In this document: piece after piece, positions 11,478-20,651 of the stretch
Position numbering within the stretch: the first letter of the stretch is position 1
How the letters are laid out: each line of letters begins with the position of its first letter
From: Enterobacter sp. kpr-6
Lineage (GTDB): Bacteria; Pseudomonadota; Gammaproteobacteria; Enterobacterales; Enterobacteriaceae
Direction of reading: 5' to 3'
Length of the DNA stretch: 64,000 nucleotides
Assembly: GCF_900116015.1 (NCBI RefSeq)
Contig: NZ_FOYH01000004.1
Span: 124,001-188,000 of the forward strand
Made by a program: the position numbers and the translations under genes
Notes under the pieces: generated by a model
Database searches by the model: none
Seen by the model: the letters and a program-made list of their open reading frames with translations, nothing else
Told to the model about the DNA's origin: nothing

Positions 11478-12599
11478 ATGGCTTACCAACTGAACCTGAA
11501 CTGGCCGGAATTTTTAGAAAAATACTGGCAAAAACAACCTGTTGTTTTAAAGAACGCTTTCCCCGGCTTTGTCGATCGCATCACGCCTGATGAGTTAGCG
11601 GGCCTGGCGATGGAGCCAGAGGTGGACAGCCGCCTCGTGAGTCATTTTGAGGGTCAATGGCAGGCCAGCAACGGGCCGTTCGAGCATTTTGATGGTCTGG
11701 GGGAAACCGGCTGGTCGCTACTGGCGCAGGCCGTCAACCACTGGCACGCGCCGTCTGCCGAGCTGGTGCGTCCGTTCCGTGTGCTACCGGACTGGCGGCT
11801 GGACGATCTGATGATCTCCTTCTCCGTGCCAGGCGGCGGCGTGGGGCCACACATCGATCAGTACGATGTGTTTATTATTCAGGGGATGGGCAGCCGCCGC
11901 TGGCGGGTGGGGGATAAACTGCCGATGCGTCAGTTCTGCCCGCATCCGGCGCTGCTGCATGTCGATCCGTTCGAACCGATCATCGATGAAGATCTGGAGC
12001 CGGGCGATATCCTCTATATTCCGCCTGGATTCCCACACGACGGCTTTACCCATGAAACCGCGCTCAACTACTCGGTGGGCTTCCGTGGTCCGAACGGCCG
12101 CGATCTGATCAGCAGCTTTGCCGATTACGCGCTGGAAAACGATTTGGGCGGCGAGCACTACAGCGATCCGGATCTTACCTGCCGCGAGCATCCGGGTCGG
12201 GTGGAAGAGTACGAGCTGGATCGTCTGCGTGACATGATGATCGAGGTGATCAGCCAGCCGGAAGATTTTAAGCAGTGGTTTGGCCGTTTTGCCACCACGC
12301 CGCGTCATGAGCTGGACATCGCGCCTGCCGAGCCACCGTATGAAGAAGAGGAAATCCTCGATGCATTGCAGGGCGGCGAAGTGCTGTCACGTCTGAGCGG
12401 GCTGCGGGTGCTGCACATCGGCGACAGTTTCTTCATCAACAGCGAGCGCCTGGAGACGGTCGATCCGGTGGCCGCCGATGCGCTGTGCCGCTACTCGTTT
12501 ATCAGCCAAAAAGAGCTGGGCGAGGCGGTCAACAATCCGGCCTTTATTACCGAGCTGACCGCGCTGGTGAATCAGGGCTACTGGTTCTTCGACGAGTAA
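11478..12599 (+). CDS. roxA: Cupin-type ribosomal protein uL16 arginine 3-hydroxylase (RoxA/YcfD family)
   Basis: 373 residues, the length of E. coli YcfD (RoxA). It is a JmjC/cupin-4 2-oxoglutarate and Fe(II) oxygenase that hydroxylates an arginine of 50S protein uL16. The metal triad is visible: H-x-D in GGGVGPHIDQYDVF (about residues 118-131) and the distal His in IPPGFPHDGF (about 184-193). The C-terminal winged-helix-like dimer region (RLSGLRVLHIGDSF) and the YWFF ending are present. Start ATG 11478 follows GGGTGTGACCT. In K-12 the gene lies near phoPQ-purB, not beside restriction genes. Here it stands between the hsd locus and the helicase operon, so it may be relocated or a second copy. 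It diverges clearly from the K-12 protein as I remember it. Confidence 0.85.
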   Translation: MAYQLNLNWPEFLEKYWQKQPVVLKNAFPGFVDRITPDELAGLAMEPEVDSRLVSHFEGQWQASNGPFEHFDGLGETGWSLLAQAVNHWHAPSAELVRPFRVLPDWRLDDLMISFSVPGGGVGPHIDQYDVFIIQGMGSRRWRVGDKLPMRQFCPHPALLHVDPFEPIIDEDLEPGDILYIPPGFPHDGFTHETALNYSVGFRGPNGRDLISSFADYALENDLGGEHYSDPDLTCREHPGRVEEYELDRLRDMMIEVISQPEDFKQWFGRFATTPRHELDIAPAEPPYEEEEILDALQGGEVLSRLSGLRVLHIGDSFFINSERLETVDPVAADALCRYSFISQKELGEAVNNPAFITELTALVNQGYWFFDE

Positions 12600-12607
12600 T
12601 GCCCGCT

Positions 12608-12647
12608 GACCCGGCCTGCAAACGGGTAAGATGTTGCAGGCCGGGTC
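12608..12647. repeat. Perfect 14-bp inverted repeat between convergent genes
   Basis: GACCCGGCCTGCAA (12608-12621) and TTGCAGGCCGGGTC (12634-12647) form a strong 14-bp stem with a 12-nt loop, nine bases after the roxA stop and facing the end of the helicase gene. There is no T-tract on either side. It probably acts as a shared 3'-end stem or a REP-like palindrome. Confidence 0.7.
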
Positions 12648-12730
12648 GCCAGACCGTCAGCCACGCCGCTTCAGCCAGCGTTGTGCAGTGTTCACGAAAG
12701 CGCGTCTCATCCACATGGCTCGCTCGGTAT

Positions 12731-15700
12731 TCACACTTCTGGCGGTGTTAGGGAAATCAGCCAGTCGTCAATATCATCCGATATATGCTCTTTTTGCTGA
12801 TGAATACTGAACAATAAGTCTTCCTGGCGCGGTTGACCAAAAACAATGCGGTAGAGTGCCAGGCCCTGCTTAAGCTGCTTAAATTTAATGCTTTCTTTAC
12901 TGTAGGGCAGCATCGGAATGCGGCGTTCTACATGTGATGGCCCTTCAAAAATCCAGTAGGGGATTAAATCGGATTGCGTTGCTGTGCGATCGTTTGCTGC
13001 CTGTGTGAATAACGTTTTCCACGGATCGTATTGCTGTTCATCTGACGTAAGCGTATCCAGACCATAGCGTGCAGCTACGTTTTTTCTCACCGCATGGCCT
13101 TTATAACGATGAACACGCCCCTCGCGCTGCTCAAGATCGACCGGATTGGAAGGTAAATTCCAGTGCATCACCGCATGGCACCAGGTATGAAAATCAAGTC
13201 CTTCCTGGCCAAGGGATGTGGATGCCAGTACAAACGGACGAAAAGGCGAGTTGAACGCATCTTTAACGGTTTCGGCTCGTGCATTGCCTTGTTTATCATC
13301 GTTATTGACGTTTCCATAGCGTAAGGCGAAACGGCAACGGGTGACGATGTTGTTTTTCGTATAACCCCCGTTTTTGGCTTTAAATTCATCGATATGCAAT
13401 TGCGCCGGGCGCAACGATAAAACTGAATGGATATGTGTAGCGATGTAATTTATTTGTTCTGCCGTGGTTCGGTCCTTAAGGCTCGGTTTTTCATACAGAA
13501 CATGTACATATTCATCGAGCACTGCCTGTAGATTGCCATCAATGCCATATTGCAAAGTCAGCCGCCAGTAAGTGTCATCACCTGTACCCCGCAGTAATAA
13601 AATGGTCTCTGCCAGGTTAAAAAGTGTGCGGAATCCTGCGGCAATTTGAACGGCTGCAGACAACACCTCGTTTGCGGAAATATCCAGGTCTTTATTAATA
13701 CGGTTAAGCGCGCGTAAGGCACAGGTTCCCGGTGCGGCAAGTGCAAATTCACACAGCACATCGGCGAGATCCGCTGGACGGGGGCCAAGCGTATTTGGGG
13801 ACAGCGCTATTTGCAAAAAGTAATCGATATGATCCTGAAAAGGTTCACTGACTTCATTTTCGGTAGCCCCGACCGGCCAGTCAGTTTTTGTCTCGCACCA
13901 ATTCAGATATTGAGCATTCGCATCCAGCAGAGCAGGTGCGGCCCAGTACCAGCGTTCATCTGCGCGCGCACCGGGTTCTCCTGCGGGAAGATTACGCAGC
14001 AGTGCTTCACACTTCGCTTTGGCAATAGCACGCATTTTTTCTATGGTGAGAGGTTTTCCACCCTGGGCCCGTGCGATCGCCAGCGGATCGATTTGTGCGG
14101 CAAGCGTGGGAGAAGGCAATATCCATGCAATGACTGGCATTCCCGTCAGGCGCTTGTCTTTCGATGATGTGCTGATGCGTAAAAGCTTCGCCACTTTTGT
14201 GGTGAGTTTGCTGTGGGTGATGTCGGCATCACTGACCATTCTTCTTTCTGCTTCGTAAGAGCATATTGTCGCAATGGCATCCGGTACGGCGTTCCAGCGT
14301 GAAAATACCAGCGTTTTGGTGAGATTATCTTTATTCTGATAAACCCCTCCAGGCAGCGTATAAGGCAGTGAAGGTGGCATCCACAGTAATTGCCACATTC
14401 CTTTATCAAGAGTGTCTTCAAACAGCATTCGCATTCGAGGGTTAGCCGCATCAATCGGTTTATATTTCTCAAATTTACCTTTTGTCAGCCACTGTTTTTT
14501 AGCCGTTTTTAAGAGTGTATTGAGACTGTCAGAAGGGTTAGTGATAGTTTCATCCAGACGATTACGCAGTTCGTAAGACTTGAGAAAATTCAGAAGATAG
14601 GGCGCAGACTTCCAGTACTCCAGCGGGTCGGCGACATTCAAATTGAGCGCAAGGGAATCAACATTGGCTGCATGCTGAAGATCTTTGACTGTAAGGGGCG
14701 TATGCCGCTTCACTTCAATCGTCATCGCGTTCTGATCCCGTGTGGTCGCAATCCTTTCAGTACGACACATGACCTGAAGTAACGCCTGCTCCAGATCGTA
14801 TTTCGCATTGATGTTCAGCGTTGACCCTCGTAAAGCATTGCGGATCGCCAACAGACGTTGCTCTATCTCAGCGATTTTCTCCACATCGTTGAATAAGAAT
14901 TCCAGCGTGCTGATAAAGTCCTTGTAGTGGTTATCTTCACTGCTTTCCTGATCGGTGGTGTACATCTTGTAAGGTGTTGCTGAGAGCAGCAATACCCGTA
15001 CATCGCGATGGTCAAAAAGGGCTTTTGCCAACGCAGCAGCGTCATCATCTCCGTTAAGTAGCGATTTAAACCGCTGAAATTCATCAAGAATAACCAGGTC
15101 CGGTTCCAGTGCTGATAAACATACTGAGGCCAGTTTATTGCGTAGCTTGCCAATCAGATCGTAACGCCACTGAGAATCCTCTTCCGACCAGTCACCATCA
15201 GCGAAGCGATTGCATACCTCTTTTAACTGCGCGTAGAGCGCCGGGTCATCCATAACGGCACGACGAAAATCTTTGGACAGATCGACATCAAGCGGGTCGG
15301 CGGAAATCTGGCGTACCGTATGATCCCAGCTTTGTGGCGAGGCCGTAGCCTGAAGCGATGTATACATACCCCGACGTAAGCGTTCACGTCGCTCGCCTTT
15401 TGCCAGTGGCAGGTCGAAAAGTATCTGATAAAGAATCCCGCGCTCTTCCATTTGACCGCCGCGGCTTCGGGTGTGATCGAAAGTTGTGCCTGGCGTCAGA
15501 CTAATAAAATTGAGTTTATTTTGCCGCAGCGAGCGGACTTGTCTTGGAAGCAGCGTCAGGCGCGTTGTTAGCGGTGTTGCGCCATTATGGTTCATCTTCA
15601 GGCTGTTAATATTTTGCGTGGCGATAGCTGCATTTGAACAGATATAAATAATATCTATCCGATCCATTTCATCCTGCAAATGTGCAATGGTTTTAGCGAT

Positions 15701-15868
15701 GATCCCACGTGCCACCATGGTTTTTCCCAGTCCCACTTCATCCGCAACCAGAAAACGGGTTTGCTTTTTTTTGCCGTAAAATTGCTCAAAAACGTAATTA
15801 ACCGTTCTTTTTTGAAAGTCTTTCAGACCCGCCAATGGTGATGGTTTGGGCAGATTTTTATTGTTCAC
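12731..15868 (-). CDS. SNF2/SF2-like helicase of a three-gene putative defence operon
   Basis: 1045 residues. Superfamily 2 motifs are visible: FQKRTVNYVF (about 18-27), Walker A DEVGLGKT (43-50), Walker B as DEFQ (262-265), LSATP (295-299), and lobe two with QEGLDFHTWCHAVMHW and QREGRVHRYKGH (914-925). This is the SNF2-like 'DEVGLGKT/LDE.Q/RVHR' pattern of DNA translocases found in several defence systems (DISARM DrmD and related proteins). Between the lobes lies a long insertion without familiar motifs. It is the last gene of the operon, and its start overlaps the end of the HKD-protein gene by 11 nt. No frameshift was seen. It converges on roxA. It probably moves on DNA and presents it to the HKD protein; that is inference. 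Confidence 0.8.
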   Translation of the reverse strand: MNNKNLPKPSPLAGLKDFQKRTVNYVFEQFYGKKKQTRFLVADEVGLGKTMVARGIIAKTIAHLQDEMDRIDIIYICSNAAIATQNINSLKMNHNGATPLTTRLTLLPRQVRSLRQNKLNFISLTPGTTFDHTRSRGGQMEERGILYQILFDLPLAKGERRERLRRGMYTSLQATASPQSWDHTVRQISADPLDVDLSKDFRRAVMDDPALYAQLKEVCNRFADGDWSEEDSQWRYDLIGKLRNKLASVCLSALEPDLVILDEFQRFKSLLNGDDDAAALAKALFDHRDVRVLLLSATPYKMYTTDQESSEDNHYKDFISTLEFLFNDVEKIAEIEQRLLAIRNALRGSTLNINAKYDLEQALLQVMCRTERIATTRDQNAMTIEVKRHTPLTVKDLQHAANVDSLALNLNVADPLEYWKSAPYLLNFLKSYELRNRLDETITNPSDSLNTLLKTAKKQWLTKGKFEKYKPIDAANPRMRMLFEDTLDKGMWQLLWMPPSLPYTLPGGVYQNKDNLTKTLVFSRWNAVPDAIATICSYEAERRMVSDADITHSKLTTKVAKLLRISTSSKDKRLTGMPVIAWILPSPTLAAQIDPLAIARAQGGKPLTIEKMRAIAKAKCEALLRNLPAGEPGARADERWYWAAPALLDANAQYLNWCETKTDWPVGATENEVSEPFQDHIDYFLQIALSPNTLGPRPADLADVLCEFALAAPGTCALRALNRINKDLDISANEVLSAAVQIAAGFRTLFNLAETILLLRGTGDDTYWRLTLQYGIDGNLQAVLDEYVHVLYEKPSLKDRTTAEQINYIATHIHSVLSLRPAQLHIDEFKAKNGGYTKNNIVTRCRFALRYGNVNNDDKQGNARAETVKDAFNSPFRPFVLASTSLGQEGLDFHTWCHAVMHWNLPSNPVDLEQREGRVHRYKGHAVRKNVAARYGLDTLTSDEQQYDPWKTLFTQAANDRTATQSDLIPYWIFEGPSHVERRIPMLPYSKESIKFKQLKQGLALYRIVFGQPRQEDLLFSIHQQKEHISDDIDDWLISLTPPEV

Positions 15869-17663
15869 GATGAACTCCTGTCGCCGATTCGAATACCGCC
15901 CACAGATCCAGAAAATCTTCAGGGATAGGTTTGTCAGGACTGTGGCGCAGGTTTTTTACCAGCGCCGCAACATCGGCCAGGCGTTCGGGATTACGGCTGT
16001 ACATCCGGGTCAGTTCTTCCAGCAGTGGCACTTCTTCCCCCAGAGATAGCCCATAGAATCCGTTAACCGGGTCTGCATTTATCTCAGTGGAAAAGGCGAA
16101 GGGTGAATCGGCATTAAGTAACATCATCAGATAGCGCATGAAATCTTCCTGCCTGTTGATGATAGTTTGCAAAATCATCGCTTCACGTTCATCGGGGACG
16201 GCTATTAGGGGCAGGTTAAGCACGAAGCGTACAGTGACCTCCGGGTGCGCGGTGTGGAGTTCAAAGGCTATCAGGCCCGTAAGCGAGGCAGCAGAAAACT
16301 CGCCTAATACTAGCTCCTTGTCGAGGGCATTGAGCGGCAACGCGCATCCTGATTCAGCCGGGACCGTCACCGGCCAAATCCATCCCGATACAATGCCAGG
16401 CAACGGCGGAATTGCGCCTGACAGGATTAGCGCCCAGGCTTGTTCATTCTGGCCAGGGCGGCATGTCACATTAAGGCAGGCTTGCGCCAGTAGCGAGCGG
16501 GCATTCTCAGCAATACGCTCCGCTTCTGCACGCTGTGTATCCGGCTCAGCTTGCTGGCTTTCATCGAAATCGACGAGATATTTTCCCATCCCTTCAGCGC
16601 TAAGCATGTCTCCAATCGAACCGATTTTACTTTTTTTGCCTTTAAGTGAAACCAGAATTTCACAATTTTTACCGCATAATAATGCTGCATTGGTGGCATT
16701 GGCTGAACCGAGAACGATCTCGCTGTCCCAGCCCGTTTCAAACAGCAATACTTTGGCATGCAGGCCCGTGGCAGTAATAGCATCCGTCCCGGGCGCTTCC
16801 GGGACATCGGGGTTCTCAGCCGCATCATCAAGATGAAGCGTGCGCGAAAAAAGCGCGCGTGTTTCACTTTTCAGCGCAAGTAAAGTTTCTGGCCGCGAAA
16901 TGAGCGCATCTATATGTTTATATCCATCAACAATATATTGCAGAGCCTTGTCAGAGCAGAAAGGCGATATCACCGCGACCCGACTGGCCTGCGGCGGTTT
17001 CCAGCTAAACCTTTTTATACCGGGCAGGTAAAATGCTATCTCGTCAAAACCTGGCGGGTATTGCCAGTCAACGCGCTGCAATTCGCTGGCAAATCGTAAC
17101 GCCTGGTCGCGCCGTGTTTCATCACAATTTCCTGTACATAGCTCCGGCAGGAGTTGGATTAAATGCGCTAAAGGATTGTTGATTTTATGTCTGCGTCCAG
17201 TGAGCCACCCCTCCAGCTGGAGAGAGAGATCCCATGATGCATCAGTGGTGAGGTTACGACTTAAAATGACCAGCCGATACATCACCTCATCTTCATATTC
17301 ATCAGCAAAGCGGATAGCCCAGATTTTAGGATGGAAAACGCCGCCATTAGGGGCAGATACTTCAATAATCATTTTCTCCAGCATGCCGAATAGCGGGCTT
17401 GGCTTCCCTTTGGCAGGTACCTGAATCCGTCCTTGTTGAACATAAACGGTAATGTTATCTGCATAACGGCGAATCGCTTCGAAGCGGGAAAAAAGGTCAT
17501 CTCCTTGCTGAGCATCTGTGGCCATTAAGGCCAGGTGTACAGGGGCCTGAAGTAAAAAAGCAGGATCGAGGGAGAAGGTTGTGGCAATGGCTTCTTTAAA
17601 TCGCATACCTGGTGGTGGCGTCAATGCCGATGTATACAGCGTGCGGTTTTCGGGGCTTAACAT
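15858..17663 (-). CDS. Phospholipase D-like protein with two HKD motifs, putative defence effector
   Basis: 601 residues. Two HKD half-sites are visible. The first is FHPKIWAIRF at H111 with downstream VILSRNLTTDASWD. The second is GLHAKVLLFE at H302 with downstream VLGSANATNAAL and NCEI. This paired H-x-K...(G/S)S-x-N layout is that of PLD-superfamily nucleases and Tdp1-like phosphodiesterases. There is no signal peptide or membrane segment, so a cytosolic nucleic-acid substrate is more likely than lipid. The C-terminal ~230 residues are unassigned. The start overlaps the end of the DUF6361 gene by 7 nt and its end overlaps the helicase start by 11 nt, a tightly coupled operon. A PLD protein paired with a helicase recalls DISARM (DrmC with DrmA/B), but DrmC is much smaller. 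Confidence 0.75.
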   Translation of the reverse strand: MLSPENRTLYTSALTPPPGMRFKEAIATTFSLDPAFLLQAPVHLALMATDAQQGDDLFSRFEAIRRYADNITVYVQQGRIQVPAKGKPSPLFGMLEKMIIEVSAPNGGVFHPKIWAIRFADEYEDEVMYRLVILSRNLTTDASWDLSLQLEGWLTGRRHKINNPLAHLIQLLPELCTGNCDETRRDQALRFASELQRVDWQYPPGFDEIAFYLPGIKRFSWKPPQASRVAVISPFCSDKALQYIVDGYKHIDALISRPETLLALKSETRALFSRTLHLDDAAENPDVPEAPGTDAITATGLHAKVLLFETGWDSEIVLGSANATNAALLCGKNCEILVSLKGKKSKIGSIGDMLSAEGMGKYLVDFDESQQAEPDTQRAEAERIAENARSLLAQACLNVTCRPGQNEQAWALILSGAIPPLPGIVSGWIWPVTVPAESGCALPLNALDKELVLGEFSAASLTGLIAFELHTAHPEVTVRFVLNLPLIAVPDEREAMILQTIINRQEDFMRYLMMLLNADSPFAFSTEINADPVNGFYGLSLGEEVPLLEELTRMYSRNPERLADVAALVKNLRHSPDKPIPEDFLDLWAVFESATGVHREQ

Positions 17664-18886
17664 ACTTCTTTTCCCTTAAATCCCAGTGCCAGATCGTTTA
17701 AAAATGTTCTCACTGTATTCCAGCGATACGCCAGTTTTCCGGTACCGGCATAGCCTTGCCACATATCCAGTGCGAGCTGATTTTTAAAACGTGAGCGTGC
17801 ACCCTTTAATTCGATTTCCCTTTGCCGAATGAGAGCCAAAGCATTTTCATCACTGAGCAACGTTTCTGGAGAGTGTTGAATATGGCCGAGCCATTGCTCA
17901 ATAAAGAGTCGTGTTTTATAGGACACGCTATGCCCTGGCTGGCAGACAGCTTCCCACAGCGCTTGAGGTTGCCAGTTACGGATGTCGTTATAGGGTAATG
18001 TTGTAAGCCACGCCGCAAAGCGTTCTTCATGATCGCGGGCGAGCGCTGTTAAATTTGATTTTCGCGCCAGTTGCACATTATAAGAAAGTGCTGCTGCGTA
18101 CATGATTTCTGAGAACAGCCGCGCATGAGTGAGTAAGGCCTTCAGGTTGTCGGGGAAAGATGCATAACCGGGATGCTCCCAGGGGAAATTTACGCTGACT
18201 TCCTCGCTGTTAAGCGCCAGATGTGCCAGCAAACTACCGGGGCAGGAGGCCTGAATACGATCGCTGAGAAAACTGGCTTCTTCACGTGTCAGATCGAACG
18301 AAGCGCCAGCCGGGAAATCATCAGGTGCTGGAGGCAGGCTGGAATGCCAGCTAAGCGCTATTTTGCGCTGCTCAGGATCCACATCATCGCCGCGAATTTT
18401 TTCCTTATTTTCCCGCGCGGCGATAGCATCACGGCAACGGTAAAGCTCATCAACGCGGCGGTGATATTCGTCCTGCGAACAGTCGATCAGCCGAATTTTC
18501 CACCGTCCAAGACCTGACCAGTATATGGAACCAGGCAAGCGCTTAAGGTTCTGACCAGAATGTTTACCAAATGCACCTGCCGGATCACGAGAGGCAAGCA
18601 ATGGCTTAAAGAGACTGCGTTCCTGCTGGTCAGCAATACGGGCAAAACTTTCAGCGGGCGTTCGTTTCCCTTCAAGCTTTTGATACATCCATGGGATAAA
18701 CAACATATAACGTAAACGTGTCTGGATGGTGCTGGTGCCAGGGAAAAGCTGGTCGGCGAAACTGTCGCGGATGGCGCTAATACCCAGCTCATCGCGGCTC
18801 TCTTTTTCCTGGAATTGTGAAAAAAGGCGTAACGTCTCTTCCTGGGCACGTAAATCATGATCAAGCCAGGCCAGAACAGATGCCAT
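17657..18886 (-). CDS. DUF6361 family protein, first gene of the helicase-PLD operon
   Basis: 409 residues from ATG 18886, with AGGGAGTCATTAA upstream as ribosome binding site. The N-terminus reads LAWLDHDLRAQEETLRLF, then ESRDELGISAIRDSFADQLF, then PGTSTIQTRLRYMLFIPWMY. This resembles the conserved head of proteins annotated DUF6361, whose function is not known to me. There are no catalytic motifs, membrane helices or zinc clusters. The protein is rich in Trp, Arg and Leu and looks all-helical. It leads the three-gene operon and so sets expression of the set. A role in sensing or in assembling the helicase and HKD protein is a guess from position. The 173 bases upstream, after yjiR, should hold the promoter and contain a small GAGA-loop hairpin at 18963-18978. 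Confidence 0.65.
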   Translation of the reverse strand: MASVLAWLDHDLRAQEETLRLFSQFQEKESRDELGISAIRDSFADQLFPGTSTIQTRLRYMLFIPWMYQKLEGKRTPAESFARIADQQERSLFKPLLASRDPAGAFGKHSGQNLKRLPGSIYWSGLGRWKIRLIDCSQDEYHRRVDELYRCRDAIAARENKEKIRGDDVDPEQRKIALSWHSSLPPAPDDFPAGASFDLTREEASFLSDRIQASCPGSLLAHLALNSEEVSVNFPWEHPGYASFPDNLKALLTHARLFSEIMYAAALSYNVQLARKSNLTALARDHEERFAAWLTTLPYNDIRNWQPQALWEAVCQPGHSVSYKTRLFIEQWLGHIQHSPETLLSDENALALIRQREIELKGARSRFKNQLALDMWQGYAGTGKLAYRWNTVRTFLNDLALGFKGKEVC

Positions 18887-19059
18887 TTAATGACTCCCTA
18901 TAAAACGATCTCCGTTAAAATAACGGTCAATCTGCAACGATAATTTTTAGCGTGCAGCATACGCTCATGAGAATGAGCCTAACGAGGCGGGGAGCACGTT
19001 ATTTTCTAATTATTTCAACGCAGACGAGCTTTGATGATGAAAAGTTAAAGTGCGTAATT

Positions 19060-20475
19060 TTACTCCTCCATCGCAATATAAATCGCTTCGCCCAGTTTTT
19101 TCAGCGCTTCGCGATTGTGCTCGGTAGTGGGCAGCGCGCAGTTAATGCGCAGGCAGTTGCGGTATTTTCCGGAGGCGGAAAACAGCGAGCCGGGGGCGAC
19201 CTGGATTTTCAGGCGGCAAAGCTGTTGGGCAACGCAGACCATATCCACCCTTTCCGGCAGTTCAACCCACAGCATAAAGCCGCCTTTGGGCCGCGTGACG
19301 CAGATTTCATCGGGGAAATACTGACGCACCCAGCAGGTAAAAGTGTCCATATTATACTGGTAAAGCTGACGCATCCGGCGCATATGGCGGTGGTAGTGGC
19401 CGTCGCGAATAAACGCCGTCACCGCCAGTTGGGTGGAGGGCACGGTGGTGCCGCTTGCGGCATATTTCATATGCATCACCCGGTCGTGATAGCGCCCTGG
19501 CGCGATCCAGCCGACGCGCAGACCCGGCGCGATAGTTTTAGTGAATGAACTGCACAACAGCACGCGCCCATCAATATCAAACGATTTAATGCTGCGCGGG
19601 CGCGGGTAGTCATAGGCCAGCTCACCGTAAACGTCGTCTTCAAAAATCACAATATCGTGGCGTTGCGCCAGAGCCAGCACCGCTCGTTTGCGCGCTTCCG
19701 GCATGATAAAGCCCAGCGGATTGTTGCAGTTTGGTACCAGGATCACGCCTTTAACAGGCCACTGCTCAAGCGCCAGTTCCAGCGCTTCGACGCTGATCCC
19801 GCTTTCGGTATCGGTGGGGATTTCAATGGCTTTGATGTCCAGGCCGCGCAGCATCTGCATGGTGCCGTGAAACGAGGGTGACTCGACCGCCACAATGTCG
19901 CCGGGTTTGCACACAGAGAGCAGGGCGATGGCTAATGCGCTGTGGCAGCCGCTGGTCACAATGATTTCATCGGAATTCACCGCCGATCCGTGGTCGAGCA
20001 TCAGGCGGGCAATCTGTTCGCGTAGATCGTGGCGGCCTGCCAGTTCGTCATAGCTGAGTACGTCGTGAATATTGTGCTGCACCACGCGGCTCATCTCGCG
20101 CCACAGCGGTTTGAGGCTCGGCTGGGTGATATCCGGTGAACCGCCGCCAAAAGAGGTGATGGTGCTGTCGGCGCGGGCGTCCAGCAGCATCAGCACTTCA
20201 TCCCATTGTGTGACTTCTACCGGGCGCTGCACCGGACGCGACATCGCAGGGACCGGCGGCTGTGCTTTGTGCTTTGCGACGAAATAACCGGAGCGCGGCT
20301 GCGGGATGATAAGTTGCAGGTTCTCCAGTACCCGGTACGCCTCCTGCACGGTGCTGATGCTCACCCCATGTTCCTGACTGAGGCTGCGCACCGACGGCAG
20401 CTTTTCGCCGCTGCGATACAGCCCCTGCTCAATGCGCTCGGCCAGAAGATTCGCCAGATGTTGATAACGCGTCAT
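19060..20475 (-). CDS. yjiR: MocR/GntR-type PLP-dependent transcription regulator YjiR
   Basis: 471 residues from ATG 20475, chosen over longer frames because AAAGGA lies 7 nt upstream and the protein then starts MTRYQHLANLLAERIEQGLY, as in K-12 YjiR (470 aa). An N-terminal winged helix of the GntR family (SGEKLPSVRSLSQEHGVSIS) is joined to a fold-type I aminotransferase domain. The PLP lysine lies in SSFTKTIAPGLRVGW, and VLVPNCNNPLG is the substrate/PLP loop. MocR proteins sense PLP-linked amines and usually control a divergent gene. Here that is yjiS, with three TACAGATT sites between the two. In K-12 yjiR also borders the mcr/hsd restriction cluster. Confidence 0.88.
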   Translation of the reverse strand: MTRYQHLANLLAERIEQGLYRSGEKLPSVRSLSQEHGVSISTVQEAYRVLENLQLIIPQPRSGYFVAKHKAQPPVPAMSRPVQRPVEVTQWDEVLMLLDARADSTITSFGGGSPDITQPSLKPLWREMSRVVQHNIHDVLSYDELAGRHDLREQIARLMLDHGSAVNSDEIIVTSGCHSALAIALLSVCKPGDIVAVESPSFHGTMQMLRGLDIKAIEIPTDTESGISVEALELALEQWPVKGVILVPNCNNPLGFIMPEARKRAVLALAQRHDIVIFEDDVYGELAYDYPRPRSIKSFDIDGRVLLCSSFTKTIAPGLRVGWIAPGRYHDRVMHMKYAASGTTVPSTQLAVTAFIRDGHYHRHMRRMRQLYQYNMDTFTCWVRQYFPDEICVTRPKGGFMLWVELPERVDMVCVAQQLCRLKIQVAPGSLFSASGKYRNCLRINCALPTTEHNREALKKLGEAIYIAMEE

Positions 20476-20497
20476 GCTGTATCCTTTGTTTGCACCA

Positions 20498-20566
20498 TAC
20501 AGATTAGTAAACCAGTACAGATTAGCGGTCATAAAGCGGTTCACCTGCTGTTTTACGCAATCTGTA
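20498..20566. promoter_or_regulatory. Probable YjiR (MocR) operator array in the yjiR-yjiS divergent region
   Basis: TACAGATTAG occurs twice as direct repeats (20498-20507 and 20516-20525, 18 bp apart). The inverted form AATCTGTA follows at 20559-20566. Two direct half-sites plus one inverted half-site in the gap between a regulator and its divergent neighbour is the usual arrangement for MocR operators. Confidence 0.6.
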
Positions 20567-20651
20567 TGCTAAAGAAAAGCATTTTGTGGCTCTGTATTGT
20601 CGAGGTGAATTCCCGTCATCATAAACACCTGAACTGATGAGGAGAGACACC

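Noticed and set aside
12648-12730. Possible gene tail (minus-strand peptide DETRFREHCTTLAEAAWL) between roxA and the helicase
   Set aside because: Too short and without start or stop context; at most a relic of a lost neighbour.
18963-18978. GCTCAT-GAGA-ATGAGC hairpin between yjiR and the DUF6361 gene
   Set aside because: Short stem without T-run; not enough to call a terminator or operator.
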